A stretch of 48,046 nucleotides of DNA. Source: Butyrivibrio sp. (lineage in GTDB: Bacteria > Bacillota > Clostridia > Lachnospirales > Lachnospiraceae). Where the stretch lies: contig SVGC01000031.1 in the NCBI GenBank assembly GCA_015056495.1, forward strand, positions 1 through 48,046, read 5' to 3'. Positions 17,786 to 27,028 of the stretch are shown here, piece after piece. The stretch's first letter is position 1. Each line of letters opens with the position of its first letter. Made by a program: the position numbers and the translations under genes. The notes under the pieces are model-generated. The model was not told the DNA's origin. It did not search any database and worked only from the letters and a program-made list of their open reading frames with translations.

Positions 17786-19477
17786 TCAGATGGCAAAATC
17801 ATCACCTGATTTAATATCAATCGCAAAATCGTCTTTCTTCTTAAGTTCAACCATGGAACTGCCTTTTTCTTTTGGATGTCTCTTGATAGCAATAGGCGCA
17901 TCATCTTTAAATTCCGGCATCTTCATTTTGGTTGGAGCAACAAAATCTTCTTCATCTTCCTGTCCCATAGGAACCACCATTCCTTCCGGAACATAGCGGA
18001 CTTTCTCATCTTTCTTTTCTTTATTATCTTCAGATGGAATATCCTTTTTAATTTCTTCGGTTGTATCACTCTTTACTTCTTTTTCTGCCTCTGCAATTTT
18101 TTCTTTAGATGCAGATGTCTTGATCTCTACCGGCTTTACCACTCTTTCTTCAGCTGGTATTTCTACAGGTTTAATGATCATCTCTTCGCCCTCAGAACAA
18201 CTTTCTTCAGAAACAATGTCTTCGTCATCTATGTTTTCCACAGTAGCTGTCTTTTTTATAAGAGTTATACACGAAATACCTGCGGAAATCGCAACACCGT
18301 AAAAAAGTGTAACGATCAATTGGCTGTTAAGTCTTGTTGATCCTAAAAAAGGAATGATCACAGCCATAAGAACCGTAAGCAAAAGCCATGGTGATACTCT
18401 CTCGATCCTGCCACCTCTGAAGTATGTAAAAACTGCCATACCCATGAGTATCATTGTGACAAGATACATGTATTTATAGTCATAATAGAATGTGAACAGT
18501 GCCAAGGTACTAAGGCTCTTGAAAAACTGAGTATGCCATGAAGAAAAAGAAGAAGCAAACCCAGAAATTCCTCCCTGCTGTAAAAGCATCAGAGCAAAAG
18601 TAACAGCACCACAAATTACAAGTGTAAGTAAATGCAGAAGTACCTGTACTATTTTCTTATCAGCCACAAATAATGCAGCAATCAGAAAAACAACAGCCAT
18701 TATAGTTCCTGCATCAATATAAAACATAAAACCGCCTGAAATACCTGCAAATGCAAACAGTGCAAAACTGGCAGGATGACTAAACAGTCCATCGGATTCG
18801 CCTTTGATGTAAATGGCAAAAATCAATAATTCTAAAGCAAATAACAGATAAAAGAGGTTTTTGGCGTAAATATCATAAAAATCATTAACAAATACTGGAA
18901 CAAATGCAAAATAAGCTGTTTCAGCAATAGCTGCCACCCTGCCCATAGTAAGCAGAACAGCAAAGAACATAGCTACAAGCATGAGCATCTGCATGGATAC
19001 CTGAAACATAGGCACCACAATGTCTGAATTTCCAGTAAATCCCAGTATAAATCTAAGAATATTTGAATAGACAAAAGAAAGTAAATCTGCTTTGGAAATC
19101 TGAACATCATTTCCTATCTGGGCAGATTCATAAAGATATAGATTACCATTTAATGTGTCACTGCTTCCGTAAACTATAAAAATACGATATACAAGCGCCA
19201 GTATCATTATCACTACTGAAATGATAACGAACAATATATTACGCAATTTATCATCTTTATCAGAGGCCTTAAAAAAATAATCATGTAATTTACAGATAAG
19301 TAAGGCTAAAACACCTACAACCGCAATTGAAAGTACTGTAAACACAGCGGTATATGCAATTTTCTGATCAGCAGGCAGAAGATCCAAACCATAGGCAGCA
19401 TATGCAATCAAAAAAATTGTAAAAATAGTGTAAATTCCCCAAATTCCATAGCCAAGCCAAGTCTTCTTTAGCTTCAT
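17786..19477 (-). CDS. Polytopic membrane protein with a charged cytoplasmic tail, function unknown
   Basis: Of 563 residues, about the first 410 form 10-12 hydrophobic segments, followed by about 150 residues of Glu/Lys-rich low-complexity sequence that is probably disordered. The very C terminus has a repeated DDFAI motif (DDFAIDIKSG then DDFAI). The membrane part resembles in layout the glycan polymerase and GT39-type membrane proteins, but I see no motif that allows assignment. The gene stands between yebC (upstream, behind a stem-loop) and the M16C peptidase (31 bases downstream). The tail could dock a cytoplasmic partner; that is speculation. Confidence 0.75.
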   Translation of the reverse strand: MKLKKTWLGYGIWGIYTIFTIFLIAYAAYGLDLLPADQKIAYTAVFTVLSIAVVGVLALLICKLHDYFFKASDKDDKLRNILFVIISVVIMILALVYRIFIVYGSSDTLNGNLYLYESAQIGNDVQISKADLLSFVYSNILRFILGFTGNSDIVVPMFQVSMQMLMLVAMFFAVLLTMGRVAAIAETAYFAFVPVFVNDFYDIYAKNLFYLLFALELLIFAIYIKGESDGLFSHPASFALFAFAGISGGFMFYIDAGTIMAVVFLIAALFVADKKIVQVLLHLLTLVICGAVTFALMLLQQGGISGFASSFSSWHTQFFKSLSTLALFTFYYDYKYMYLVTMILMGMAVFTYFRGGRIERVSPWLLLTVLMAVIIPFLGSTRLNSQLIVTLFYGVAISAGISCITLIKKTATVENIDDEDIVSEESCSEGEEMIIKPVEIPAEERVVKPVEIKTSASKEKIAEAEKEVKSDTTEEIKKDIPSEDNKEKKDEKVRYVPEGMVVPMGQEDEEDFVAPTKMKMPEFKDDAPIAIKRHPKEKGSSMVELKKKDDFAIDIKSGDDFAI

Positions 19478-19505
19478 CCCATAAGCCCCCTAATATAAGA
19501 TAATT

Positions 19506-19531
19506 GCAGCCAGCATTTTACTGCCGGCTGC
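19506..19531 (-). terminator. Stem-loop after yebC, probable weak terminator
   Basis: Ten-base-pair stem (19506-19515 with 19522-19531, one G-T pair) with a 6-nt loop, 7 bases past the yebC stop. The tail is AATTATCTTAT, poor in T, so partial readthrough into the membrane protein gene is likely. Confidence 0.55.
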
Positions 19532-19538
19532 GAATAGA

Positions 19539-20270
19539 TCAATCCTCGTCCCAGTTGTGATATACAGCCTGTACATCATCATCTTCATCAAGAAGATCAA
19601 GGATTCTCTGCAGACATTTAACATTCTCTGCATCTGTAACTTCCACATAGTTCTGTGGGATCATTGTGATCTCAGAAGAAACTGACTGGATCTTAGCTCC
19701 TTCAAGAGCTTCTACAACACCCTGGAATGCATCAGGAGTTGTAAGGATCTCGTAGCTGTCCTCTTCTTCATTGAAGTCATCTGCTCCAGCATCGAGAACC
19801 AGCATCATAAGGTCATCAGAAGACATCTCGCATTCTTCCTTATCAATGATGATCTGACCTTTTTTATCAAACATATATGATACGCAACCTGGTGTACCAA
19901 CGTTTCCGCTTCCCTTTGTGAAAGCACTCTTAACGTTAGCAGCTGTACGGTTCTGGTTATCTGTAAGTGTCTCAACGATGATAGCTGTTCCGCCAGGGCC
20001 ATATCCTTCGTATGTAATGTTCTTGTAATCTACTGCACCATCTGCACCTGAAGCCTTCTTGATACCTCTTTCGATTGTATCGTTAGGCATGTTGTTAGCC
20101 TTAGCTTTTGCAATAACTGTAGCAAGCTTGAAGTTATTAGCAGGGTTTGGGCCACCCTCTTTAACTGCTACTGCAATTTCCTTACCGATGATAGTAAAGA
20201 TCTTACCCTTTGCAGCATCATTCTTTTCTTTCTTGTGCTTAATGTTGGCAAATTTTGAATGTCCTGACAT
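19539..20270 (-). CDS. yebC: YebC/PmpR-family protein
   Basis: Full-length (243 residues) member of the YebC family: the N terminus reads MSGHSKFANIKHKKEKNDA, with the conserved GPGG in YEGYGPGGTAIIVETLTDN in the middle and the acidic C-terminal domain. Relatives are described as transcription regulators, and more recently as factors that relieve ribosome stalling; the sequence does not tell which applies here. The first residues are SGHSKFANI rather than the more common SGHSKW, a small family variation. It is 27 bases downstream of the CorC-like gene and ends in a stem-loop. Confidence 0.95.
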   Translation of the reverse strand: MSGHSKFANIKHKKEKNDAAKGKIFTIIGKEIAVAVKEGGPNPANNFKLATVIAKAKANNMPNDTIERGIKKASGADGAVDYKNITYEGYGPGGTAIIVETLTDNQNRTAANVKSAFTKGSGNVGTPGCVSYMFDKKGQIIIDKEECEMSSDDLMMLVLDAGADDFNEEEDSYEILTTPDAFQGVVEALEGAKIQSVSSEITMIPQNYVEVTDAENVKCLQRILDLLDEDDDVQAVYHNWDED

Positions 20271-20297
20271 AAATATAAAAATCCTTTCATAAAAAGT

Positions 20298-21413
20298 TTA
20301 CTGTGTTTTGGTGACCAATACACTTTGAATCATATGGTCTTTTACTGACATAATTTTGAAATTGAATCCGCCGATATCAACACTAAAGTCCTCATCCTCT
20401 TCAGGGATCCTGTCCAATTTGGAGATAAGAAGTCCATTAAGTGTCTCGAATTGCTCTTCCTCAAAGGATAAGTGGAATTGCTCTTCCAGATCCTCAAGAG
20501 GAGTCTTGCCTTCAATGATAAATTCATCATCGTTGGCTGTTGGTTCTATATAATCGGTTTCCTCGTCATATTCATCAAGAATATTACCTACAATCTCTTC
20601 CAGAATATCTTCCATAGACACAAGTCCGGCTGTCTGGCCATACTCATCAATGATTATAACAAGCTGAGTTTTGGTTGACTGCATATTATGGAAAAGAGAT
20701 TCGATATTTCTTGTCTCAGGCACAAATTTAGGATGTCTGAGCAATCCTTGAATCTTTCGTATCTGCGTATCTTCATCAGTTTTTTCGTGTACTCTCTTCA
20801 TTGCATCACGAATATTGAGAACACCTATGATGTGATCGATATTATCAAGATAAACCGGGTATCTGCTGTTATTATTCTCAAGCATAAAATCTATGGCTTC
20901 TTTTAAAGTCATATTACCGTCTATGCAGACCATCGCATTACGATTAGTCATAATATCCTGAGCTTCTTTATCAGAAAACTCAAAGATATTAGAGATCATA
21001 TCAGCCTCAGAGTCCTGTAAAACACCCTGTTCCTGCCCCTCAGTTACCATGGATCTTATTTCTTCCTCAGTAACATCTGTTTCTTCTTTTTCATCACGAA
21101 TGCCAAACAGATATAGTATTCCAGATGAAACTGCATTAACAGCCTTTTCAAAAGGCGCCAGCAGCTTAGCTGTAATACGTTCCGGAAGTGTACTTATGCT
21201 GTCTTTTTTATCAGGCTGCCCTTCTGAAATAAGTCTGAGAACAACCGTCAGGATAACCCTGATCACAAATACAGCAAGCAATGTTGTAAGCACAACGATC
21301 GCCATATACCAGAGAACGCTTAACCCATTCAGCCGCAGTCCAAAGCCTATAATATCAATCAGTAGAATAATGATAAACAAAAAAGCTGTGGCAGAAGGCC
21401 CACCATCGTCCAT
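20298..21413 (-). CDS. CorC/hemolysin-family CBS domain protein with short membrane part
   Basis: 371 residues. Two hydrophobic segments (about 9-28 and 33-62) are followed by a linker with TEEEIRSMVTEGQEQGVLQ, a pair of CBS domains (about 150-280, with IIDEYGQTAGLVSMEDILEE) and the C-terminal transporter-associated CorC_HlyC domain. The family is linked to Mg2+/Co2+ efflux or its control. The usual DUF21 domain with four helices is reduced here to about two, so it may act as a regulator of another transporter and not as a carrier. AAAGGAG precedes the ATG, and a good promoter lies at 21471-21499. First gene of a unit with yebC. Confidence 0.85.
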   Translation of the reverse strand: MDDGGPSATAFLFIIILLIDIIGFGLRLNGLSVLWYMAIVVLTTLLAVFVIRVILTVVLRLISEGQPDKKDSISTLPERITAKLLAPFEKAVNAVSSGILYLFGIRDEKEETDVTEEEIRSMVTEGQEQGVLQDSEADMISNIFEFSDKEAQDIMTNRNAMVCIDGNMTLKEAIDFMLENNNSRYPVYLDNIDHIIGVLNIRDAMKRVHEKTDEDTQIRKIQGLLRHPKFVPETRNIESLFHNMQSTKTQLVIIIDEYGQTAGLVSMEDILEEIVGNILDEYDEETDYIEPTANDDEFIIEGKTPLEDLEEQFHLSFEEEQFETLNGLLISKLDRIPEEDEDFSVDIGGFNFKIMSVKDHMIQSVLVTKTQ

Positions 21414-21470
21414 ATATTCATCTCCTTTTAAAAGCGTGTAAACACAAAAACACGCAAAATATCACATTAA

Positions 21471-21499
21471 AATATATCATTCAAAAGGCTCATAGTCAA
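21471..21499 (-). promoter_or_regulatory. Promoter of the CorC-like/yebC unit
   Basis: Minus-strand TTGACT (21494-21499), a 17-bp spacer and TATATT (21471-21476). It lies back to back with the rightward promoter at 21505-21533, only 5 bp apart at the -35 ends. Confidence 0.75.
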
Positions 21500-21504
21500 G
21501 GTGC

Positions 21505-21533
21505 TTGCGGCTGGCGTTAAATTCCTTTACAAT
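21505..21533 (+). promoter_or_regulatory. Promoter of the J-domain gene
   Basis: TTGCGG (21505-21510), a 17-bp spacer and TACAAT (21528-21533). It shows that the TTG at 21505 is part of a -35 box and not a start codon. Confidence 0.65.
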
Positions 21534-21561
21534 TGCATTTAAAGGGAGTGGGGAAGTTTAT

Positions 21562-22617
21562 ATGTTATCACTATTTTCAGAAGCAACTTCATTAGTTATT
21601 TCCGTCTTAGTACTGGTATTAAAAAGCATTTTCCAATTGATCACCTTTTATCTGAAAATGCTGTGGAACCTGCTAAGGCTTCTTATTGCTGTCTTACCTG
21701 TTACCGGAGTATTTTTTGCATTATTATATGTGGTCTACATAGTTCAGGCAGCAACGGGTTATAATTTAGTCCCTTCCCAGATTCCTTTACAGATTGATGC
21801 TTCAACTTTCCCTGAAGTATTCAACGCCTTAAAAATATGGTGGTATTCAATAGATATGCAGTATAAGGGCAATGCCGTAATATATGTATTTTACTGTACA
21901 TCAGCCCTACTGTTCCTGCCTGTCATCATGACCATAATAGCTTTTGTAACTGTCAGCTCTTCCTTATATTATCTGGGAATTGCTCTATTGATAGATATGG
22001 TCTGGTATGTGCTATGCATGCTATTTATGAGAGAACTTCCTACAAGCCAGATAGCTAACAGATATTATGTACTATTCCCCTCTGCCGGAACAAAGCATTA
22101 TGAAAGGCAATATGAAAAATGGTTACGAAGACATCACGATGATTTTGATGATTACGAAGATGACGATTATGACTACGATCTTGAGGATGAGTACGAAAGA
22201 GATACACGCCACAGGCGCAGGCGTCGCCGGCAAGATTTCTATGATGACCACATAGATTACGATGATGACTACTACGATGATTATCCAGAAGAATACGATG
22301 AAGATGACTATCCGGAAGAATATGATGATGACTATCCGGAAGATGAACTTGATGATCCCGAAGAATACGACGACTATTATGAAGACGAGGATGATCGCAT
22401 AGAAGATAAATCAAGAAAAAGACGTTACTATGAACAACCTGATAATATTTCTTCCTTTGATTTTTTTGCCGGATGCAAATCAATTGATAGTCTGAATAAA
22501 AAGTACAAAACTCTGGTAAAACTCTATCACCCTGACAATTCCGATGGTGATACGTCAGCACTTCAAGAAATCAATGTACAATATACTGAAGCAAAAAAGA
22601 AACTCAAAAGCAGCTAA
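21562..22617 (+). CDS. Membrane-anchored J-domain protein with Asp/Glu/Tyr-rich linker
   Basis: 351 residues from the ATG at 21562, which follows GGGGAAG at a spacing of 5. Four hydrophobic segments occupy roughly residues 1-160. Then comes a linker of about 110 residues built almost wholly of Asp, Glu and Tyr with repeated DYPEEYD-like units, interrupted by a basic patch RHRRRRRRQ. The last 50 residues form a J-domain: helix II with KKYKTLVKLYHPD, HPD at 323-325, and a terminal helix with EINVQYTEAKKKL. J-domains stimulate DnaK ATP hydrolysis, so this may recruit Hsp70 to the membrane; the client is unknown. Helix I is short and divergent. Confidence 0.82.
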   Translation: MLSLFSEATSLVISVLVLVLKSIFQLITFYLKMLWNLLRLLIAVLPVTGVFFALLYVVYIVQAATGYNLVPSQIPLQIDASTFPEVFNALKIWWYSIDMQYKGNAVIYVFYCTSALLFLPVIMTIIAFVTVSSSLYYLGIALLIDMVWYVLCMLFMRELPTSQIANRYYVLFPSAGTKHYERQYEKWLRRHHDDFDDYEDDDYDYDLEDEYERDTRHRRRRRRQDFYDDHIDYDDDYYDDYPEEYDEDDYPEEYDDDYPEDELDDPEEYDDYYEDEDDRIEDKSRKRRYYEQPDNISSFDFFAGCKSIDSLNKKYKTLVKLYHPDNSDGDTSALQEINVQYTEAKKKLKSS

Positions 22618-22631
22618 TATGTTAAATAGAA

Positions 22632-22667
22632 AAAGATCCCATATCACATAACTGATACGGGATCTTT
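22632..22667. terminator. Bidirectional terminator between convergent genes
   Basis: Arms 22632-22640 and 22659-22667 pair perfectly over 9 bp and the pairing continues inward with TATCA/TGATA. The stem ends in AAA on the left and TTT on the right. It lies between the J-domain gene and the zinc-ribbon gene, both of which end here. Confidence 0.75.
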
Positions 22668-22680
22668 AGTATATAAAACC

Positions 22681-24108
22681 TTATTCTCTAACGACAATGT
22701 ATTTTAATTCGTCATCATTCATCAGTTTGACTGAAATTGGCTTGCCATCGCTTTTGGCAGCCTTATCAAGCTGAATTACAACGTGCAATGTTACTGAAGC
22801 TCCACTCTCTATAGAGTCAAAAGCACTCTTACTTTCAACATCTGAACCGGAGCTAACTACAAATGAAGGAATAACCATCTCTTCGTCATCATTATCATAG
22901 TACAGAAATACAAAACTTGAAAAATCAAAAAATGTCTTAGACTCATTTGAAATATTCTCAACTGTAAATACTATATCAAGCATTGTATAATCGCTGTCAT
23001 TTACCTGATAATAGTGATATGTACCACTTGTATTATTAGGCAGGATAGTATCTGTAACCTTTGAACGCTTGTATGTAACCTTAAAGCTATCTGTAGTATA
23101 TGTATCGCCAGGATTAAGAGCACTCTTTTTCAGTTCTTCTTCTGCAACAAGTTCATCATACTCATCCATCTTGGCAAGGAGATCATCATAATTAGTAACA
23201 AGAGCCTTATTCTCTTCAGAAAGAGCATCGTATGTATCGCTGGCAAGTGCTATCTGATCCAGACTATCAAGAGTAACTTCTCCGATGGCATCAATTTCAT
23301 CAATACAATTCTGAACAAGGACAGCTTCATAATCTGATCTGGCCTGTGTCAAAGTATCACTATTAGATACCATTTTCTTTTGAGACTCGCTAAGAGCATC
23401 ATAAGCTTCTTCAGCAGTTTCAATAGCATCTTTAGAATCAGTAGTAACAGTTCCAATTGCTGAAATAAGGGTCTCCGCATTACCTACAACAGCTTCATCA
23501 TATGCTGCCACTGCACTTTCAAGATCAGCACTATTAGTAACCATTGCTTTCTGCTCATCAGAAAGAGTACTGTAATATTCCTGTGCAGCCAATACTACTT
23601 CCCCACTATCCATAGTAACTTCACCAATAGCATTGATGAGTTCTGTTGCCTTGTTAACTTTTACAGTATCATAATCTGATCTGGCCTGTTTGAGCTCATT
23701 GTAATTATTGATATAGAGCCTTTCCTTCCAGTTAAGGTCAGCATAAAGCTCTTCAGCTGTAATTATAAGATTGCCACTATTTTCATCTACAGTACCAATG
23801 TTTTCTATAGCTGTCTTAGTCTGTTCTACCTGAGTTTTTTCATCAGCAGATAGTCTCGTCATCAAAAATCCGGTTCCGCCAAGAACAAAAACAATAACCG
23901 CAGCAACAATTGCAACTATAAGACCTACATTAGCTTTTTTCTTTGGCTTAGCCATCATCTGCTGTGGCTGCTGCATCTGGCCTTGTCCATACTGATAGTT
24001 GACATTCCACTGCATATTTACAGGATCAACTGCATTCATAGGTGCTCCACAATTCGTGCAAAATTTTGCACCATTCTCAATCTCTTTCCCACATTTAGAA
24101 CAAATCAT
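22681..24108 (-). CDS. Zinc-ribbon membrane protein with four 57-residue repeats and a DUF4352-like domain
   Basis: 475 residues from the ATG at 24108 (the frame extends to a TTG that overlaps the GGAGGAAG site). A zinc ribbon has Cys 3, 6, 17 and 20; a Gln/Met-rich stretch and a Lys patch lead to one membrane helix (61-83). Residues 97-324 are four helical repeats of exactly 57 residues, each with a pattern like AIGxVTxDS, YDALSxxxKxxVxN and a closing YxxxxV. The C-terminal 150 residues resemble DUF4352 immunoglobulin-like domains. The topology implies a cytoplasmic ribbon and an external repeat region. The function is unknown; the layout suggests a cell-envelope sensor or adhesin. Confidence 0.85.
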   Translation of the reverse strand: MICSKCGKEIENGAKFCTNCGAPMNAVDPVNMQWNVNYQYGQGQMQQPQQMMAKPKKKANVGLIVAIVAAVIVFVLGGTGFLMTRLSADEKTQVEQTKTAIENIGTVDENSGNLIITAEELYADLNWKERLYINNYNELKQARSDYDTVKVNKATELINAIGEVTMDSGEVVLAAQEYYSTLSDEQKAMVTNSADLESAVAAYDEAVVGNAETLISAIGTVTTDSKDAIETAEEAYDALSESQKKMVSNSDTLTQARSDYEAVLVQNCIDEIDAIGEVTLDSLDQIALASDTYDALSEENKALVTNYDDLLAKMDEYDELVAEEELKKSALNPGDTYTTDSFKVTYKRSKVTDTILPNNTSGTYHYYQVNDSDYTMLDIVFTVENISNESKTFFDFSSFVFLYYDNDDEEMVIPSFVVSSGSDVESKSAFDSIESGASVTLHVVIQLDKAAKSDGKPISVKLMNDDELKYIVVRE

Positions 24109-24147
24109 TTTTCTTCCTCCCAAAACATTTCCCCAAAATACAAAACC

Positions 24148-25317
24148 TTATTTACATGGTTTTCCATTTTCAAAATAGATTCTTGGTACACGCTTATTAA
24201 TATCGCATACAAGTTCATAATTAAATCTATGGCTCATATCACCAAGTTCTTCCATGGTTATGACTTCATCACCATCTCTACCGATCAGTATTACTTCATC
24301 ACCCTCTTTTGCTTCCGGAATCTCTGTAATATCAACCATAAACTGATCCATGCACACTCTGCCAAGGATTCTTGCTTTTTGTCCATGGATAAGTACGTAA
24401 CCCTTATTAGACAAGCTCCTTGGGTATCCATCTGAGTAACCTACAGGGATCGTTGCGATTCTGGTCATTCTATCCGTTACAAAAGTTCCGCCATAGCTAA
24501 CCGGTGTTCCCTCAGGAACATCTTTGATATATACAATATGGCTATGTAAAGACAGCGCAGGTCTTAACTGTATCTTATCTCTTGGAACCTCTTCAGAAGG
24601 CCACAGTCCATATAGGATAATGCCAGCTCTGACCATATCCATTTCTGCTGAAGGAATACTTATGATACTAGCACTATTGGCACAGTGCTGAATAGGTATC
24701 TTATGACCGTTTTCCTTGCATAATCTATCCAGAAAATCTGAAAAAGCCTTCTCCCGTTCTAATGCATTAGTCAGATCAGCCTCATCAGCTCTTGCAAAAT
24801 GAGTAAAGATTCCTTCTACTTCAAGTTCATCCCTTGACATTGCCTCTTTGATAAATCCAGCTCCAAAATCATCAGCTCTTACGCCAATCCTTGACATACC
24901 TGTATCAACAGCAATATGTATAGGCATCTTGCCTTCAAATCCCTGAGCTCTGTATTTCCTAACTCTCTCACACAATTCATCCAGCATATCCACTCTGAAT
25001 ACTGCGGGTCTTATCCCCTCTCTCAGCATTCGTGCATAAGCATATGGGAATGTATATCCTAAAACAAGTATAGGCTTTTTGATACCTGCATCTCTTAATT
25101 CAAAAGCCTCCTCAGCTGTCGCTGTAGCATATCCCCAAACGTAATCTATATCTTCCATGATCCTTGCTATCGGAACTGCACCATGGCCATAACCGTCTGC
25201 CTTGATAACGGCTGTAACCTTGACTCCATCCGCAATAGACGCTCTGATATTTTCCAAATTGTACTTGATAGCATCAAGGTCTACCTCTGCGTATACCCTT
25301 GAACACTCTTCTAACAT
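24148..25317 (-). CDS. alr: Alanine racemase
   Basis: PLP-dependent fold-III racemase that makes D-alanine for peptidoglycan. The PLP lysine is K39 in AVIKADGYGHG, and the C-terminal domain has the YGGTFVTDR loop and the VCMDQFMVDIT stretch with the substrate-side Cys/Met. The length of 389 residues is usual. The ATG at 25317 follows GGAGG; the frame runs to a TTG at 25332 that overlaps the site. It lies 27 bases after nnr and 39 before the zinc-ribbon gene, in one unit. The nnr-alr pairing is common in Firmicutes. Confidence 0.96.
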   Translation of the reverse strand: MLEECSRVYAEVDLDAIKYNLENIRASIADGVKVTAVIKADGYGHGAVPIARIMEDIDYVWGYATATAEEAFELRDAGIKKPILVLGYTFPYAYARMLREGIRPAVFRVDMLDELCERVRKYRAQGFEGKMPIHIAVDTGMSRIGVRADDFGAGFIKEAMSRDELEVEGIFTHFARADEADLTNALEREKAFSDFLDRLCKENGHKIPIQHCANSASIISIPSAEMDMVRAGIILYGLWPSEEVPRDKIQLRPALSLHSHIVYIKDVPEGTPVSYGGTFVTDRMTRIATIPVGYSDGYPRSLSNKGYVLIHGQKARILGRVCMDQFMVDITEIPEAKEGDEVILIGRDGDEVITMEELGDMSHRFNYELVCDINKRVPRIYFENGKPCK

Positions 25318-25344
25318 AACAAATTCCTCCAAAAGGATATCTGA

Positions 25345-26916
25345 TCATCCTTTTAATATTTTTTCTAATGACGGGATAAGATCACCCGCTATCATAGAAT
25401 AACATCCTCTCTCATTCTTTGCAAAGTCTCCTGCAAGTCCATGCAAATATGAAGCTATAGCCGCAGTTTCAAAAGCACTGCCCTCACCGGCACTAAGGGC
25501 TCCCACAATACCTGAGAGCACATCTCCGCTTCCAGCTGTTGCCATGCCATCATTGCCACTTACATTTATGTAAATCTGTTTTTCGTCAAAACTTGCAACT
25601 ATACTCCTTGCATCCTTGCAAAGCACCGTGCATTTATACATATCTGCCACCTTTTTAGGCGCATTAAGCAGATCTGCCTTGCACTCTTTGATACTCTTGC
25701 CATATAATCTGGCAAATTCTCCAAGATGAGGCGTCATTATGATCCACTTACTATTATCTCCATAATTTATGACAAGTCTCTTAAGGACATCATTGCCTGC
25801 AATAAGAGTAAGGGCATCAGCATCTATTATCAGCTTTTTATCACAATCTTCCAAGACCATTTTGACAAGCTGCATAGCAAATTCATCCAGACCGATCCCA
25901 GGTCCCATAACAACGGCTGTTGCCCATTCAAAAGCCTTGTGCAGCCTGCTTCTGATCAGTTCAAAATTATCAGTCTCTATCTGTTCATAAGTATCTATAA
26001 GAGCTTCCGGCAGTTTAGAGGCTATAAGTGCTCTGTTTTCTGCCGCAGTGAACACTCTAACCATACCTGCGCCTGTCCTGAAAGCTGCTTCTGATGCAAG
26101 AAGACAAGCTCCGCTCACCTGAGGATTACCGGCTATTACCAGTATTTTGCCAAAGCTGCCCTTATTGCCTGCATGGTTTCTTTTTGGCAAAAGCATGGAA
26201 ATATCTTCATCATAGAAAAAGGCTCTTGGCTTTTTACCCATAAAGCTGTCTTCTGTTATTCCCACATCTTCAACACATACTTTTCCTGCATAGTCTGCTC
26301 CCGGAAAAAGAATGTGACCAGCCTTTGTAAAGTTGAAAGTAACTGTGATATCTGCTTTTACAGCTTTCTGACAGATACTGCCATCATCAGCATTGATACC
26401 GGAAGGCATGTCAACGCTTAATACCAGCAGTTCATCTCCTTTGGCTGTTTTCTGCTTGGCCACGTAGTCCACTGCCTCTGCATAGGATGCAGCAAGTGGT
26501 CTGTTACATCCTATACCAAATAAGGCATCCACTATAACATCATAATCCCGTGGATACTCCGGTTTTTTGATCTGGGAAAAAGGCACCTGTAAAATGCCAT
26601 ATTTCTCTGCTATCTTGAGCTGATGCAAAAGAGCATCAGTACACTTGGTATAATCACCAATAACCGATTCTGTAACAATAAAGCCCTTCTGTTTTAAGAG
26701 CCTTCCGATAGCTATACCATCACCGCCATTATTGCCACAACCTGCAAGTATAAGAACTCGTGGTTTTGACAGCTTTCTGTCATCACACCACTCTACAATA
26801 TGTCTGGCACAGCACAGAGCAGCTCTCTCCATAAGAACCTCTGAAGAAATCCCAAACTCCTCTGAGGTATTACGATCATATCGCTTCATCTCATCTGCAC
26901 TTACAGCATATTTCAT
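25345..26916 (-). CDS. nnr: Bifunctional NAD(P)H-hydrate epimerase / ADP-dependent dehydratase
   Basis: Repairs hydrated NAD(P)H. The 523-residue chain joins the epimerase domain (N-terminal ~210 residues, with AGCGNNGGDG at 58-67) and the ribokinase-like dehydratase domain (VMGPGIGLDEF and the C-terminal ATAGSGDVLSGI). The start is placed at the ATG at 26916 behind GGGAGGG, since the open frame upstream (to 26979) would run through the terminator of the previous gene. Transcription may come by readthrough or a weak promoter; I did not find a good one. Confidence 0.94.
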   Translation of the reverse strand: MKYAVSADEMKRYDRNTSEEFGISSEVLMERAALCCARHIVEWCDDRKLSKPRVLILAGCGNNGGDGIAIGRLLKQKGFIVTESVIGDYTKCTDALLHQLKIAEKYGILQVPFSQIKKPEYPRDYDVIVDALFGIGCNRPLAASYAEAVDYVAKQKTAKGDELLVLSVDMPSGINADDGSICQKAVKADITVTFNFTKAGHILFPGADYAGKVCVEDVGITEDSFMGKKPRAFFYDEDISMLLPKRNHAGNKGSFGKILVIAGNPQVSGACLLASEAAFRTGAGMVRVFTAAENRALIASKLPEALIDTYEQIETDNFELIRSRLHKAFEWATAVVMGPGIGLDEFAMQLVKMVLEDCDKKLIIDADALTLIAGNDVLKRLVINYGDNSKWIIMTPHLGEFARLYGKSIKECKADLLNAPKKVADMYKCTVLCKDARSIVASFDEKQIYINVSGNDGMATAGSGDVLSGIVGALSAGEGSAFETAAIASYLHGLAGDFAKNERGCYSMIAGDLIPSLEKILKG

Positions 26917-26935
26917 ATCCACCCTCCCGATAATA

Positions 26936-26963
26936 AGAAAAAAACCGCACCAATAGAGGTGCG
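26936..26963 (-). terminator. Terminator of the rex/coiled-coil unit
   Basis: Seven-base-pair GC-rich stem (26944-26950 with 26957-26963), 6-nt loop, and a run of seven T on the minus strand. It lies 66 bases past the stop of the coiled-coil gene. Confidence 0.85.
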
Positions 26964-27028
26964 GCGACATAAATATCATTCTTACGAAATCCGCAGCAAT
27001 GCTGATTTCTATTTGAAATTACAAAAAT

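Noticed and set aside
22067..22561. Open frames inside the Asp/Glu/Tyr linker on either strand
   Set aside because: They are shadows of the low-complexity GAT/GAA/TAT codons and have no ribosome sites.
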